A stretch of DNA of 15,679 nucleotides, from assembly GCA_009885425.1 (NCBI GenBank), contig VFKS01000406.1, positions 1 through 15,679 of the forward strand. Reading direction: 5' to 3'. The position numbers were made by a program, and so were the translations under genes. Of the stretch, positions 1-7,064 are shown one piece after another. Origin of the DNA: Novosphingobium sp. (GTDB lineage: Bacteria; Pseudomonadota; Alphaproteobacteria; Sphingomonadales; Sphingomonadaceae). Numbering within the stretch: the first letter of the stretch is position 1; every line of letters begins with the position of its first letter. The notes under the pieces were generated by a model that searched no databases, was not told the DNA's origin, and was given only the letters and a program-made list of their open reading frames with translations.

Positions 1-2
1 AG

Positions 3-128
3 CTGTTTGGCGGAGCTGGTTACATGAACGAATACCCGATCGCCCGGATGTGGCGCGGGGCGCGCGTCACCCGGATCTTTGGCGGGACCAGCGAAATCAT
101 GAAGGAACTTATCGGACGCAAGCTGTAG
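3..128 (+). CDS. Acyl-CoA dehydrogenase, C-terminal end (partial)
   Basis: Only the last 41 codons and the TAG stop are inside the window; the gene begins upstream. The visible part, with GGAGYMNEYPIARMWRGARV followed by TRIFGGTSEIMKELIGR, is the typical final helix region of a FAD-dependent acyl-CoA dehydrogenase. These enzymes introduce an alpha-beta double bond into acyl-CoA thioesters in beta-oxidation or branched-chain amino acid breakdown and pass electrons to electron-transfer flavoprotein. At the position where medium-chain type enzymes carry the catalytic glutamate (YEGT), this protein reads FGGT. In the long-chain and isovaleryl-CoA type branch the base lies on an earlier helix, so the class is probably that one. 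The substrate cannot be told from this fragment. The separate dehydrogenase at 3973-5670 keeps the YEGT glutamate and belongs to another branch. Confidence 0.9.
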   Translation: MFGGAGYMNEYPIARMWRGARVTRIFGGTSEIMKELIGRKL

Positions 129-152
129 GTTTTTCGCTGCCGTGGAAGGCAG

Positions 153-227
153 CACCAGCCCGCTCCCCTAGCCCAACCACCCACAGGGTATCCTCATCGG
201 GGGTTGGGCCGGGGGAGCGGGCTGGTG
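153..227. repeat. Long imperfect inverted repeat (large stem-loop)
   Basis: The arms at 153-178 and 202-227 are 26 bases each. They pair at 24 positions, with a single two-base mismatch (169-170 against 210-211), around a 23-base loop. The left arm begins CACCAGCCCGCTCCCC and the right arm ends GGGGAGCGGGCTGGTG. It lies between the end of the acyl-CoA dehydrogenase fragment and the terminator of the convergent glycine-zipper gene. There is no T run after the stem on either strand, so it is not a standard intrinsic terminator. The stem is much longer than a terminator needs, which suggests a dispersed palindromic intergenic repeat. No second copy is present in this window, so that is inference. 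Confidence 0.7.
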
Positions 228-244
228 TTGCCACCCGAAGCAGA

Positions 245-276
245 CAAAAAAGAAGGGGGCCAATTGGCCCCCTTCT
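245..276 (-). terminator. Rho-independent terminator of the glycine-zipper gene
   Basis: Positions 251-276 form a perfect 26-base palindrome whose half is AGAAGGGGGCCAA. On the minus strand it begins six bases after the stop codon at 282-284 and is followed by six T (A run at 245-250 on the plus strand). The stem is GC-rich. The plus-strand side has no comparable T run, so the strong direction is minus, although the hairpin may also slow plus-strand transcription coming from the acyl-CoA dehydrogenase. Confidence 0.85.
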
Positions 277-281
277 GCGTT

Positions 282-1001
282 TCAGTTCACCCGAACCCGC
301 TTGTCCGGGCGCGGCTTGGGCCGTGGCGGGATGTAGCGGATATGGGTCGGGACGGTGACCCATTCCTCGGTCACGATCGTTTCCTCGCACTCGCGCTGTT
401 GCTGGACGGGTGCGGCAACCTGAACATAGGCAACCGGGACCATCATGGTCATCGGCGCATAGCCATAGCCGACCACGTTCTGACCATAGGCCTGGCCGTA
501 GCCCGGACCCCAGGAGGTGTGCTGATCGAGATAGGATTCGCACCAGTCGCGCGCCGCGCGCTTGTCGGCAGCATCGCCGATCGCTCCGCCGGCAACAGCG
601 CCCACCGCTGCTCCGGCAACGGTGCCGACCGTGCGGTTGCCGCGACCAGCCACCCGGTTGCCGACCACACCGCCGACTACGCCGCCAATCACCATCCCGC
701 CAACTTTGTTGCCATTGCCATGACGGCTGCGGCATTCGGCCAGCCAGCCTTCGCGCTGCTGCTGCCAGGCGACCTGATCATAGCCCGGCTTGGCATGGCC
801 CTGTGAATGATGGGCCGCCGGCTGCGGCGCGCCGCGCCACTCGGGGCGAGTATCTGGCGGTGTGCCGTCATAAACCCGTCCTGTGGCACCCATCACCCCG
901 GGCTGGGCGGGCGGCAAAGAGGTGTGCTGCGCCCAAGCGGGAGTAACAAAGCCCAGCGCAGCAGCGCCAAGCAGGATAATACGAACGGGACGAACAGACA
1001 T
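282..1001 (-). CDS. Secreted glycine-zipper (2TM) protein
   Basis: The product has 239 residues and starts with a Sec-type signal peptide: basic MSVRPVR, a hydrophobic core to about residue 20, then an AWA-Q cleavage site near residue 24. A polar region rich in Pro and Gln follows. Residues 100-142 are a glycine zipper of the kind found in the Rickettsia 17-kDa surface antigen family (VGGMVIGGVVGGVVGNRVAG, then VGTVAGAAVGAVAGGAIGDA). The tail is Tyr/Gly-rich, then Pro/Arg-rich (PPRPKPRPDKRVRVN). Cys90 and Cys154 flank the zipper and could form a disulfide in the periplasm. There is no lipobox, so it should be periplasmic or outer-membrane associated. The ATG is preceded by GGGGA at a five-to-six-base spacing. 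A strong terminator follows, and a CtrA-like site lies about 52 bases upstream. The exact role is unknown; envelope structure is the likely area. Confidence 0.85.
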   Translation of the reverse strand: MSVRPVRIILLGAAALGFVTPAWAQHTSLPPAQPGVMGATGRVYDGTPPDTRPEWRGAPQPAAHHSQGHAKPGYDQVAWQQQREGWLAECRSRHGNGNKVGGMVIGGVVGGVVGNRVAGRGNRTVGTVAGAAVGAVAGGAIGDAADKRAARDWCESYLDQHTSWGPGYGQAYGQNVVGYGYAPMTMMVPVAYVQVAAPVQQQRECEETIVTEEWVTVPTHIRYIPPRPKPRPDKRVRVN

Positions 1002-1052
1002 GACATTCCCCTAAAGCCGCCAAGACGGGTGACGGGCCGGATGATTCTGGCG

Positions 1053-1067
1053 TTAAGGTGGAATTTA
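1053..1067 (-). promoter_or_regulatory. Candidate CtrA box upstream of the glycine-zipper gene
   Basis: The plus strand reads TTAA-GGTGGAA-TTTA, which is TAAA-N7-TTAAC on the minus strand. That differs by one base from the established alphaproteobacterial CtrA consensus TTAA-N7-TTAA(C). It lies 52 bases before the start codon, where a CtrA-controlled promoter would be expected. The binding protein is not in this window, so the assignment rests on the motif alone. Confidence 0.4.
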
Positions 1068-1144
1068 GCATCGAAAGCCGCGCCTAACCAAGCGCCAGAC
1101 TGCGCTGTGTTGGCGCTGTCCCGAATCGGAGCAGGCTGGATGGT

Positions 1145-1627
1145 TCAGATTACTCGTGAAATCGCAGCGGCCAGCGCCTCGATTCCTTGGGCGTCTTCGG
1201 CGTCGAACCGGGCCAGCTCGGGGCTGTCGAGATCGATCACCGCGATCAGCTGTCCGTCGCGCAGTACCGGCACGACCAGTTCGGACTGGCTGGCGCCATC
1301 ACAGGCAATGTGGCCGGGAAAGGCGTGTACATCTTCAACCAGCTGGGTTTCGCGGCTCTGTGCCGCCACGCCGCAGACACCTTGCCCCAGCGGAATGCGG
1401 ATGCAGGCGGCCTTGCCCTGGAACGGCCCCAGCACCAGCTCGCCATCGACCATCCGATAGAACCCAGCCCAGTTGAGCTGGGGCACGAATTGCCACAGCA
1501 ATGCCGCGACATTGGCCATATTGGCCACGCCATCGCGCTCGCCAGAAGTAATGGCGCGGGCCGCATCGCTTAATTCGCGATAGAGTTCGGCCTTGGGCTG
1601 GGCGGGATCTGGTTCAAAAGCGTACAT
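1145..1627 (-). CDS. msrC: Free methionine-R-sulfoxide reductase (GAF domain)
   Basis: A 160-residue single GAF-domain protein of the fRMsr family, which reduces the free amino acid methionine-R-sulfoxide (not protein-bound) back to methionine in the cytoplasm, using thioredoxin-type electrons. Family landmarks are visible in order: LNWAGFYR (51-58), GPFQGKAACIRI (67-78), GQGVCG (81-86), VEDVHAFPGHIACD (97-110), SELVVPV and VIDLDSP. Cys75, Cys85 and Cys109 have the same 10 and 24 residue spacing as Cys84, Cys94 and Cys118 of the E. coli enzyme, so the catalytic and resolving cysteines are all present. Length is normal for the family. No clear ribosome binding site precedes the ATG. The gene is divergent from the sorbosone dehydrogenase-like gene, with about 60 bases between the preferred starts. 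No convincing terminator follows. Confidence 0.93.
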   Translation of the reverse strand: MYAFEPDPAQPKAELYRELSDAARAITSGERDGVANMANVAALLWQFVPQLNWAGFYRMVDGELVLGPFQGKAACIRIPLGQGVCGVAAQSRETQLVEDVHAFPGHIACDGASQSELVVPVLRDGQLIAVIDLDSPELARFDAEDAQGIEALAAAISRVI

Positions 1628-1687
1628 TCAGCCATGTTAGCTTAGGTTCCGGTTGCCGCCTAGCCTGTGACAAAGTATCACACGCGC

Positions 1688-3154
1688 ATGTCCACCAAAC
1701 GCAAACTGCTTGTCGCCCTCGCCGTGTTCCTGCTCGTGACCGGCGGGTTCGTATTCTATATCTGGCGCGGGACCCCGGCCGAGCACACTACCGAGCAGCT
1801 TTCGGGCAAGGATCCGGTGATCGCCAAGCCCCGGCCCGAAGCCATTCCCTCGGTTGCCATTGCCAAGCCAGTTGGCTGGGCCAAGGGCGAAGCGCCGACC
1901 GCTGCCAAGGGGCTGGAGGTCAAGCGCTTTGCTGAAGGACTGGACCATCCGCGCGTTCTCCATGCGCTGCCCAATGGCGATGTGATTGTCGCCGAAGCCC
2001 AGTCACCCACGTCGAACATGGGCGGCGGCTTCACCGGCTGGGTGGCCTCGAAACTGATGGAACGGGCGGGCTCTGGCGGCAAATCGGCCGATCGACTGGT
2101 GTTGCTGCGCGATGGCGACGGTGATGGTGTGGCTGAGCAACGCTTTACCCTGCTCGAGGGCAAGCACCTTGCCTCGCCCTCAGGCCTCGCCTGGGGCGAT
2201 GACCTGCTTTATGTCGGTAACCACGATGCGGTGCTCGTATTCGATTACAAATTGGGTGAAGTGACGTTGGCTGGCGATCCGCGCAAGGTGATGGACCTGC
2301 CTTCGGCCGGCAATCACTGGATGCGCAATCTGGTGCTCAGCGCCGATGCCAACCGGCTTTACGTAGCGGTCGGTTCGGCTTCGAACATCGCCGAAAACGG
2401 GATGGAAATCGAAGAAGGCCGCGCAGCAATCTGGGAGAAGGACCTGACCAAGGACGGCTTCCCGCGCCAGTTCGCCCGGGGCCTGCGCAATCCCAACGGG
2501 CTCGCCTGGAACCCGGCGAGCGGCGAGCTGTGGACCACAGTCAACGAGCGCGATCAGCTCGGCCCCGATCTGGTCCCCGACTATCTGACCAATGTGCCGC
2601 TGGGCGCGCACTATGGCTGGCCGTGGATCTACTGGAAGACGTTTGACGATGACCGGGTGAAATCGCAGCCGCCTGAATTCATCGACAGCTATGTCCGCAA
2701 GCCCGAATTTGCACTGGGTGCGCACACCGCGCCGCTCGGGCTGGCCTTTGCGCTCGGCGGCGAACGGCTCGGCGCCGATTTCGCTAGCGGGGCGTTCATT
2801 GCCCGCCACGGATCGTGGAACCGCAAGCCTGCGGCTGGTTATGACGTGGTGTTCGTGAAATTCGATGCCAACGGCAATCCGCAAGGGCTTCCGGTGCCGG
2901 TGCTGAGCGGTTTCCTGACCGGCGATGGCACGACGCGTGGCCGCCCGACCTGGGTTGGATTTGCCAAGGACGGCGCACTGCTGGTGACAGATGACACCGC
3001 CGGGATTGTCTGGCGGGTCATCGCGCCGGGCGCAGCGCCTTCAGCCAAGATCCAGCCGGTCAAGGTCGGACGGATGCCGCCGCAACGGCAACTGAACGGC
3101 GATCCCGCCGCGCAATACCGCGGGTCGTTCAAGGCCGGCGCAGCCGGGGAATAG
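1688..3154 (+). CDS. Membrane-anchored PQQ-type sorbosone/glucose dehydrogenase family protein
   Basis: The 488-residue product begins with a short basic segment and one hydrophobic helix (about residues 7-27) without a clear cleavage site, so it is probably anchored in the inner membrane with the catalytic part in the periplasm. A beta-propeller of the glucose/sorbosone dehydrogenase family follows. It shows a first blade with FAEGLDHPRVLHALPNGDVIVAEA-like sequence (81-104), GNHWMRN (208-214, likely the active-site His), ARGLRNPNGLAW (263-274, with the PQQ-binding type Arg), LGAHYGWPW (305-313), HTAPLGLAF (346-354), RHGSWNR (373-379) and a final blade with LLVTDDTAG. Members oxidise sugars or related alcohols/aldehydes, often with PQQ; the substrate is not predictable. 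No PQQ synthesis gene and no haem-binding CxxCH domain is present here. A GTG at 1667 would add seven residues. I prefer the ATG at 1688 because the membrane segment then starts normally, but neither has a strong ribosome binding site. Confidence 0.85.
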   Translation: MSTKRKLLVALAVFLLVTGGFVFYIWRGTPAEHTTEQLSGKDPVIAKPRPEAIPSVAIAKPVGWAKGEAPTAAKGLEVKRFAEGLDHPRVLHALPNGDVIVAEAQSPTSNMGGGFTGWVASKLMERAGSGGKSADRLVLLRDGDGDGVAEQRFTLLEGKHLASPSGLAWGDDLLYVGNHDAVLVFDYKLGEVTLAGDPRKVMDLPSAGNHWMRNLVLSADANRLYVAVGSASNIAENGMEIEEGRAAIWEKDLTKDGFPRQFARGLRNPNGLAWNPASGELWTTVNERDQLGPDLVPDYLTNVPLGAHYGWPWIYWKTFDDDRVKSQPPEFIDSYVRKPEFALGAHTAPLGLAFALGGERLGADFASGAFIARHGSWNRKPAAGYDVVFVKFDANGNPQGLPVPVLSGFLTGDGTTRGRPTWVGFAKDGALLVTDDTAGIVWRVIAPGAAPSAKIQPVKVGRMPPQRQLNGDPAAQYRGSFKAGAAGE

Positions 3155-3160
3155 TCAACG

Positions 3161-3976
3161 CTAGAGTGTCTTGCCGGCGCGTCCGGCCAGCTCGGTGACG
3201 AACTGCCAGGCAACCCGGCCCGAACGCGCCCCGCGCCGCTTGGACCATTCGAGCGCGGCGGCTTCGGTCCAGTCCAGCCCGTGCTCGGCGCAATATCCGG
3301 CCACGATCGCCAGATAATCGTCCTGACTGCAATTGTGAAAGCCGATCGACAGCCCGAACCGGTCGGCCAGTGCCAGCCGGTCATCCACCGCATCGCGCGG
3401 GTTGATAGGATCGTCCTGTTCGCTGAGGTGCCGGGGGACAATCGCACGGCGGTTGCTGGTCACCGCGATCCGGACATTACCGGGCCGAGCCTCGATCCCG
3501 CCTTCGAGCCAGGACCGCAGCGCGCGCGGCCCGGCGCTGTCGTGATCCTCAAACCCCAGATCGTCGATGAACACCAGAAACTGGCGCGGCTGGCCGCTCA
3601 GTTCGCCAAACACTTGCGCCAGACTGCTCAAGGCTTCTGGCGCGACCTGGACCAGGGCGATCCGTGCCGGATCTTGGCCTTGCGCGGCCACAACGGCGGC
3701 GCGCAGCAGCGCCGATTTGCCCATTCCGCGCGATCCCCACAGCAGCATATCGTGCGCCGCGTGGCCGGCCGCGAGCCGGGCGACATTGCCGGTTACCGCC
3801 GCCTTCTGATCATCGATTCCCTTGAGCAGCGCTAGCGCCGGAGCTTGCAACGAAGCAACCCGGCGGGCCGATCCCTGCCAAACATAGGCCGGCGCACTCA
3901 ACCAGTCGGTTGCCGCCGATGCCGCCGGTGCAAGCCGCTCCAGCGCTGCCGCGATCCGGGCGAGTTCGTCGCTCAT
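3161..3976 (-). CDS. DUF815 family AAA-type ATPase
   Basis: The 271-residue protein carries Walker A GSRGMGKS at 81-88, Walker B FLVFIDDLGFE at 133-143, an asparagine sensor region VTSNRR (172-176) and a PRDAVDDRLALADRFGL stretch (193-209) typical of the DUF815 P-loop family. The N-terminal 70 residues are helical and Ala-rich. It should bind and hydrolyse ATP in the cytoplasm as a small AAA+ protein, but no target is established for the family. Its ATG overlaps the stop codon of the upstream acyl-CoA dehydrogenase gene (ATGA at 3973-3976), so translation is probably coupled. It ends six bases from the convergent sorbosone dehydrogenase-like gene with no intrinsic terminator between them. The family assignment is firm; the function is not. 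Confidence 0.9.
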   Translation of the reverse strand: MSDELARIAAALERLAPAASAATDWLSAPAYVWQGSARRVASLQAPALALLKGIDDQKAAVTGNVARLAAGHAAHDMLLWGSRGMGKSALLRAAVVAAQGQDPARIALVQVAPEALSSLAQVFGELSGQPRQFLVFIDDLGFEDHDSAGPRALRSWLEGGIEARPGNVRIAVTSNRRAIVPRHLSEQDDPINPRDAVDDRLALADRFGLSIGFHNCSQDDYLAIVAGYCAEHGLDWTEAAALEWSKRRGARSGRVAWQFVTELAGRAGKTL

Positions 3977-5670
3977 CCGGCCAGTGCCGCCGCATCAAGC
4001 GCATAGAGCAGCCCTGCACCGGCCAAGGCGGCGGACTTCAGCCCGCGCGCCTCGGGGGCCAGATGCTCGGCGAAGTAGCGGGCAACCACGATCTTGGCCT
4101 CTCCCCCACCGCCATCGCGGGCCTGGCGCAACAGCTGCCACCCGGCCACTGCGGTTGCAGCCATGGTGCACAGCGGCACCGATCCGGCCAGCTTGTCATC
4201 GAGGCTGGCTTCGCGCGCCATCCACTGCGCCACCTCGGCACAATCTTCGGCGAGCGCCCGCAGTTGCGGCGCATCGCTGCAATCGGCTGCCACATCGGCA
4301 AACAACGACGCCAGAACGCCGCCCTGCTCATAGTCCAACTTGCGGGTGACGAGGTCGGCCGCCTGAATGCCGTTGGTTCCTTCATAGATCGGTGCGATCC
4401 GGGCATCGCGGTAGTGCTGGGCCGCGCCAGTTTCTTCGACAAAGCCCATCCCGCCGTGGATTTGGATACCCAAACTCGCGACTTCGCATCCGATGTCGGT
4501 GCCCCAGGCCTTGATCAGCGGGACCAGGCAATCGGCCCGTTCCTGCGCGCCCTCGATCCCCAACGCGCCGCGATCGGTCATCCCTGCGGTGTAATAGAGC
4601 AGTGCCCGGGCGCCTTCGGTCAGCGCCCGCATCCGCAGCAGCATCCGCCGCACATCGGGGTGCTCAACAATCGCGGCAGGCTGCCGATCGCGGGTGCCCT
4701 GGACCCGGCCTAGTGCATAGGCCTTGGCCGCTTGCAGCGCCCGTTCGGCAATCTGCACGCCCTGGCTGCCAACATTGATCCGGGCCGAGTTCATCATCGT
4801 GAACATCGCCTTCAGGCCTTCGTTTTCATGCCCGACCAATTCGCCATAGCATTGATCGTTATCGCCAAAGCTCATCACGCAAGTGGGTGACGCATGGATG
4901 CCCAGCTTGTGTTCCAATCCGACGCAGCGAAGATCGTTGCGCGGTCCGGGCGATCCATCGGCGCCGACATGGAACTTGGGCACCACAAACAGGCTGATCC
5001 CGCGCGATCCGGCCGGCGCGCCGGGGGTGCGGGCCAAGACCAGGTGGACGATGTTGCTGGCCAGATCATGCTCACCCCAGGTGATGTAGATCTTGGTGCC
5101 CTTGATCGCATAGCGGCCATCGCCAGTCGGCACCGCCGTGGTGCGCAAGGCGCCGACATCCGATCCGGCTTGCGGCTCGGTCAGGTTCATCGTGCCCGAC
5201 CATTCGCCGCTGATCAGTTTGGGCAGATACAGCGCTTGCTGCGCGGCCGAGCCATGGTGTGCCAGCGCCTCGATCGCGCCGACGGTCAGCATCGGCAACA
5301 GGCTGAAGGCCATATTGGCCGCGCCCAGGTTTTCCAGCACGTTGGCGGCGAGCGTGAAGGGCAGGCCCTGCCCGCCATACGCTTCGTCGCCAGCAACGGC
5401 GTTCCAGCCTTGGGCGACATAGGCCGAATAGGCCTCAGCAAAGCCGCCGGGCAGGCTGACCGTGCCATCGGCCAGCGCAGCCCCTTGCGAATCGCCGATC
5501 CGGTTGAGCGGGGCAAATTCGCCAGCGGCAAATTGCCCGATCCCCTCAACTATGGCTTCGACCATATCGGCGCTGGCGGCGGCAAAGCGCGGCTGGGCGG
5601 CCAGCTCTTCGATTCCGGCGTTGACCTTGATCGCCAGAACTTGGTCGGCGGTGGCGGGGGTGAAATCCAT
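3973..5670 (-). CDS. Acyl-CoA dehydrogenase, long DmdC/AidB-like type
   Basis: A 565-residue flavin enzyme. Domains in order: N-terminal helical region (about 35-150, with GYGGQGLPF-like DEAYGGQGLPF at 95-105), middle beta domain with the FAD signature MNLTEPQAGSD (161-171), C-terminal helical domain (about 283-445) with MMNSARINVGSQG, QIHGGMGFVEE (403-413) and the catalytic glutamate in RIAPIYEGTNGIQ (Glu430), then a roughly 100-residue C-terminal extension of the acetyl-CoA dehydrogenase-like type. That extension separates it from ordinary 380-residue enzymes. It places it with the 3-methylmercaptopropionyl-CoA dehydrogenase (DmdC) family, which is usually somewhat longer at the N-terminus. 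The real substrate may be another short or medium acyl-CoA. It acts in the cytoplasm with electron-transfer flavoprotein. AAGGA lies ten bases before the ATG. The gene is followed by the translationally coupled DUF815 ATPase. Confidence 0.92.
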   Translation of the reverse strand: MDFTPATADQVLAIKVNAGIEELAAQPRFAAASADMVEAIVEGIGQFAAGEFAPLNRIGDSQGAALADGTVSLPGGFAEAYSAYVAQGWNAVAGDEAYGGQGLPFTLAANVLENLGAANMAFSLLPMLTVGAIEALAHHGSAAQQALYLPKLISGEWSGTMNLTEPQAGSDVGALRTTAVPTGDGRYAIKGTKIYITWGEHDLASNIVHLVLARTPGAPAGSRGISLFVVPKFHVGADGSPGPRNDLRCVGLEHKLGIHASPTCVMSFGDNDQCYGELVGHENEGLKAMFTMMNSARINVGSQGVQIAERALQAAKAYALGRVQGTRDRQPAAIVEHPDVRRMLLRMRALTEGARALLYYTAGMTDRGALGIEGAQERADCLVPLIKAWGTDIGCEVASLGIQIHGGMGFVEETGAAQHYRDARIAPIYEGTNGIQAADLVTRKLDYEQGGVLASLFADVAADCSDAPQLRALAEDCAEVAQWMAREASLDDKLAGSVPLCTMAATAVAGWQLLRQARDGGGGEAKIVVARYFAEHLAPEARGLKSAALAGAGLLYALDAAALAG

Positions 5671-5718
5671 TTGGCGCTTTTCCTTGGCTTGGAGCCATTC
5701 CGCCTATAGCGGGAGGGC

Positions 5719-6666
5719 ATGACGGGCAAGTATCAGCTGGGTTCGATCCGCGCCGCCGATGCTGCAGGGATTGCTTTGGCGGCAGAGCGGTTGCGCGCCG
5801 GCGGGCTGGTCGCGCTGCCGACAGAGACGGTATATGGCCTGGCCGCGCGGGCCGACAGTGCCTCTGCCGTAGCGGCAATCTACCACGCCAAAGGGCGCCC
5901 CGACTTCAACCCGCTGATCGTTCATGTGCCTGATTTTGTCACCGCTGAAGCCATCGCGGTGTTCGATGACCGCGCACAGGCCTTGGCGGCGCGGTTCTGG
6001 CCTGGCGCGCTGACCCTGGTGTTGCCGCTGCGGCCGGACGCGCCAATCGCCCCCGCGGTGACCGCTGGGCTCGATACGATTGCGCTGCGTTGTCCGGCTC
6101 ATCCGGTGATGCGGGCGGTGCTGGAGGCTTGCGCGCTGCCGTTGGCGGCGCCCTCGGCCAATGCTTCGGGCGGTGTCAGCCCGACCCGGGCGGAACATGT
6201 CGCGGCTTCGCTGGGCGATGCGGTGGGACTGGTGCTCGATGGCGGGGCGTGCATGGCGGGGATCGAAAGCACGATCGTCGCGCTGCGGGGGTCCGGCTGG
6301 CAGGTGCTGCGGCCGGGGCCGGTAACGGTGGCCCAACTGACCGAACTGCTCGGCCCGCCGCTTGACGTCGCGGCGGCGCAGCGGATCGAGGCGCCTGGGC
6401 AACTCGCCAGCCACTATTCGCCGGGCAAGCCGGTACGGCTGGATGCCGAATCGGCCCGAGCGGATGAATTTCTGATTGGGTTCGGACCGATTGCGGGGGA
6501 TATCAATCTGTCACCCGCTGGCGATTTGGCCGAAGCCGCGGCGCGGCTCTATGAGTGCTTGCACGCGGCGGCGGCGGCAGTGCATCCTCGAATCGCAGTG
6601 GCTCCGATTCCGCAAGCGGGTATCGGCTTGGCGATCAACGACAGGCTGAGCCGGGCCGCTGCCTGA
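5719..6666 (+). CDS. tsaC: L-threonylcarbamoyladenylate synthase, Sua5 type
   Basis: The 315-residue protein has a YrdC domain (about residues 10-200) followed by the smaller Sua5 C-terminal domain. It makes threonylcarbamoyl-AMP from threonine, bicarbonate and ATP, the first step of t6A modification at position 37 of ANN-decoding tRNAs. Visible motifs are ALPTETVYGLA (32-42), AKGRPDFNPLIVH (57-69), RFWPGALTLVLP (93-104), PLAAPSANASGG (140-151), the ESTIVAL stretch after LDGGACMAGI, the RPGPVT strand, and the APGQLASHYSPGKPV linker that closes over the active site. Length and architecture match two-domain Sua5 rather than the short TsaC. The ATG follows GGGAGG at an unusually tight spacing. 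The gene is divergent from the acyl-CoA dehydrogenase gene (48-base gap) and ends directly against the convergent lipoprotein gene, with no bases between the two stop codons. Confidence 0.95.
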   Translation: MTGKYQLGSIRAADAAGIALAAERLRAGGLVALPTETVYGLAARADSASAVAAIYHAKGRPDFNPLIVHVPDFVTAEAIAVFDDRAQALAARFWPGALTLVLPLRPDAPIAPAVTAGLDTIALRCPAHPVMRAVLEACALPLAAPSANASGGVSPTRAEHVAASLGDAVGLVLDGGACMAGIESTIVALRGSGWQVLRPGPVTVAQLTELLGPPLDVAAAQRIEAPGQLASHYSPGKPVRLDAESARADEFLIGFGPIAGDINLSPAGDLAEAAARLYECLHAAAAAVHPRIAVAPIPQAGIGLAINDRLSRAAA

Positions 6667-6987
6667 TCAGTCGGGTCTGACTGGCAATTGCTCGCGAATC
6701 AAATCCATTTCGTTCAAGATTGAATCGCGTTTGAAGCAGGACGCGCTCTGGCCATCAGCGCAGCGCTGGCCTTCGCTCCGCGCTTCGCGCTCCAGCTTGG
6801 CATAGCGGGCCTCCAACTTACGCAGATCGCGGCCACGCTTTTCGTCAGATTCGGATTGGCTGGTGGTGGCAAGGTCAACCGCCTTGCCCGCAACCCGGAC
6901 CGGCGCGGTCACAACATTGACGATCGTGCCGACGCCGCACCCGCCAAGGGCAAAGGCTGCCAGCATAGGAAATCGGGAAAACCGCAT
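6667..6987 (-). CDS. Small predicted lipoprotein with a charged helical C-terminus
   Basis: I place the start at the ATG at 6987, preceded by GGAG with six bases of spacing, not at the longer upstream option. This gives 106 residues beginning with a lipoprotein signal peptide: MRFSRF, a hydrophobic stretch, then lipobox LGGC with the lipidated Cys17. The next part, VGTIVNVVTAPVRVAGKAVD, is a short hydrophobic or amphipathic segment common to small alphaproteobacterial envelope lipoproteins. The rest is a highly charged, probably coiled-coil region (DEKRGRDLRKLEARYAKLER), with two cysteines in RCADGQSASCFKRD that may form a disulfide. No function is recognised. It lies downstream of the DUF2807 lipoprotein gene on the same strand (77-base gap) and could be co-transcribed with it. 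Confidence 0.75.
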   Translation of the reverse strand: MRFSRFPMLAAFALGGCGVGTIVNVVTAPVRVAGKAVDLATTSQSESDEKRGRDLRKLEARYAKLEREARSEGQRCADGQSASCFKRDSILNEMDLIREQLPVRPD

Positions 6988-6993
6988 CGCTTG

Positions 6994-6997
6994 CTCC
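6994..6997 (-). promoter_or_regulatory. Ribosome binding site deciding the small lipoprotein start
   Basis: GGAG on the minus strand, six bases from the ATG at 6987. The longer reading that starts at 7023 has no such site and would put a polar leader in front of the signal peptide. Confidence 0.6.
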
Positions 6998-7064
6998 AAG
7001 GCGCAAAATGACCCTGGCAGCAAGCCGATTGCGGTGACCTGAACCGCGCCAGCGGTGCGGCGCC

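Noticed and set aside
204..806. 200-codon plus-strand frame opposite the glycine-zipper gene
   Set aside because: It starts inside the long inverted repeat, crosses the terminator and has no ribosome binding site. The opposite frame has a signal peptide and a known domain.
1091..1117. Inverted repeat AGCGCCA/TGGCGCT after the fRMsr gene as a terminator
   Set aside because: There is a 13-base loop and no T run, so it is too weak to call.
4894..5709. 271-codon plus-strand frame opposite the acyl-CoA dehydrogenase gene
   Set aside because: Antisense shadow; the minus-strand frame has FAD and catalytic motifs along its full length.
6668..6683. Inverted repeat CAGTC/GACTG at the junction of tsaC and the lipoprotein gene as a shared terminator
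   Set aside because: The stem is only five bases, lacks a T run on either side and lies in the lipoprotein coding end.
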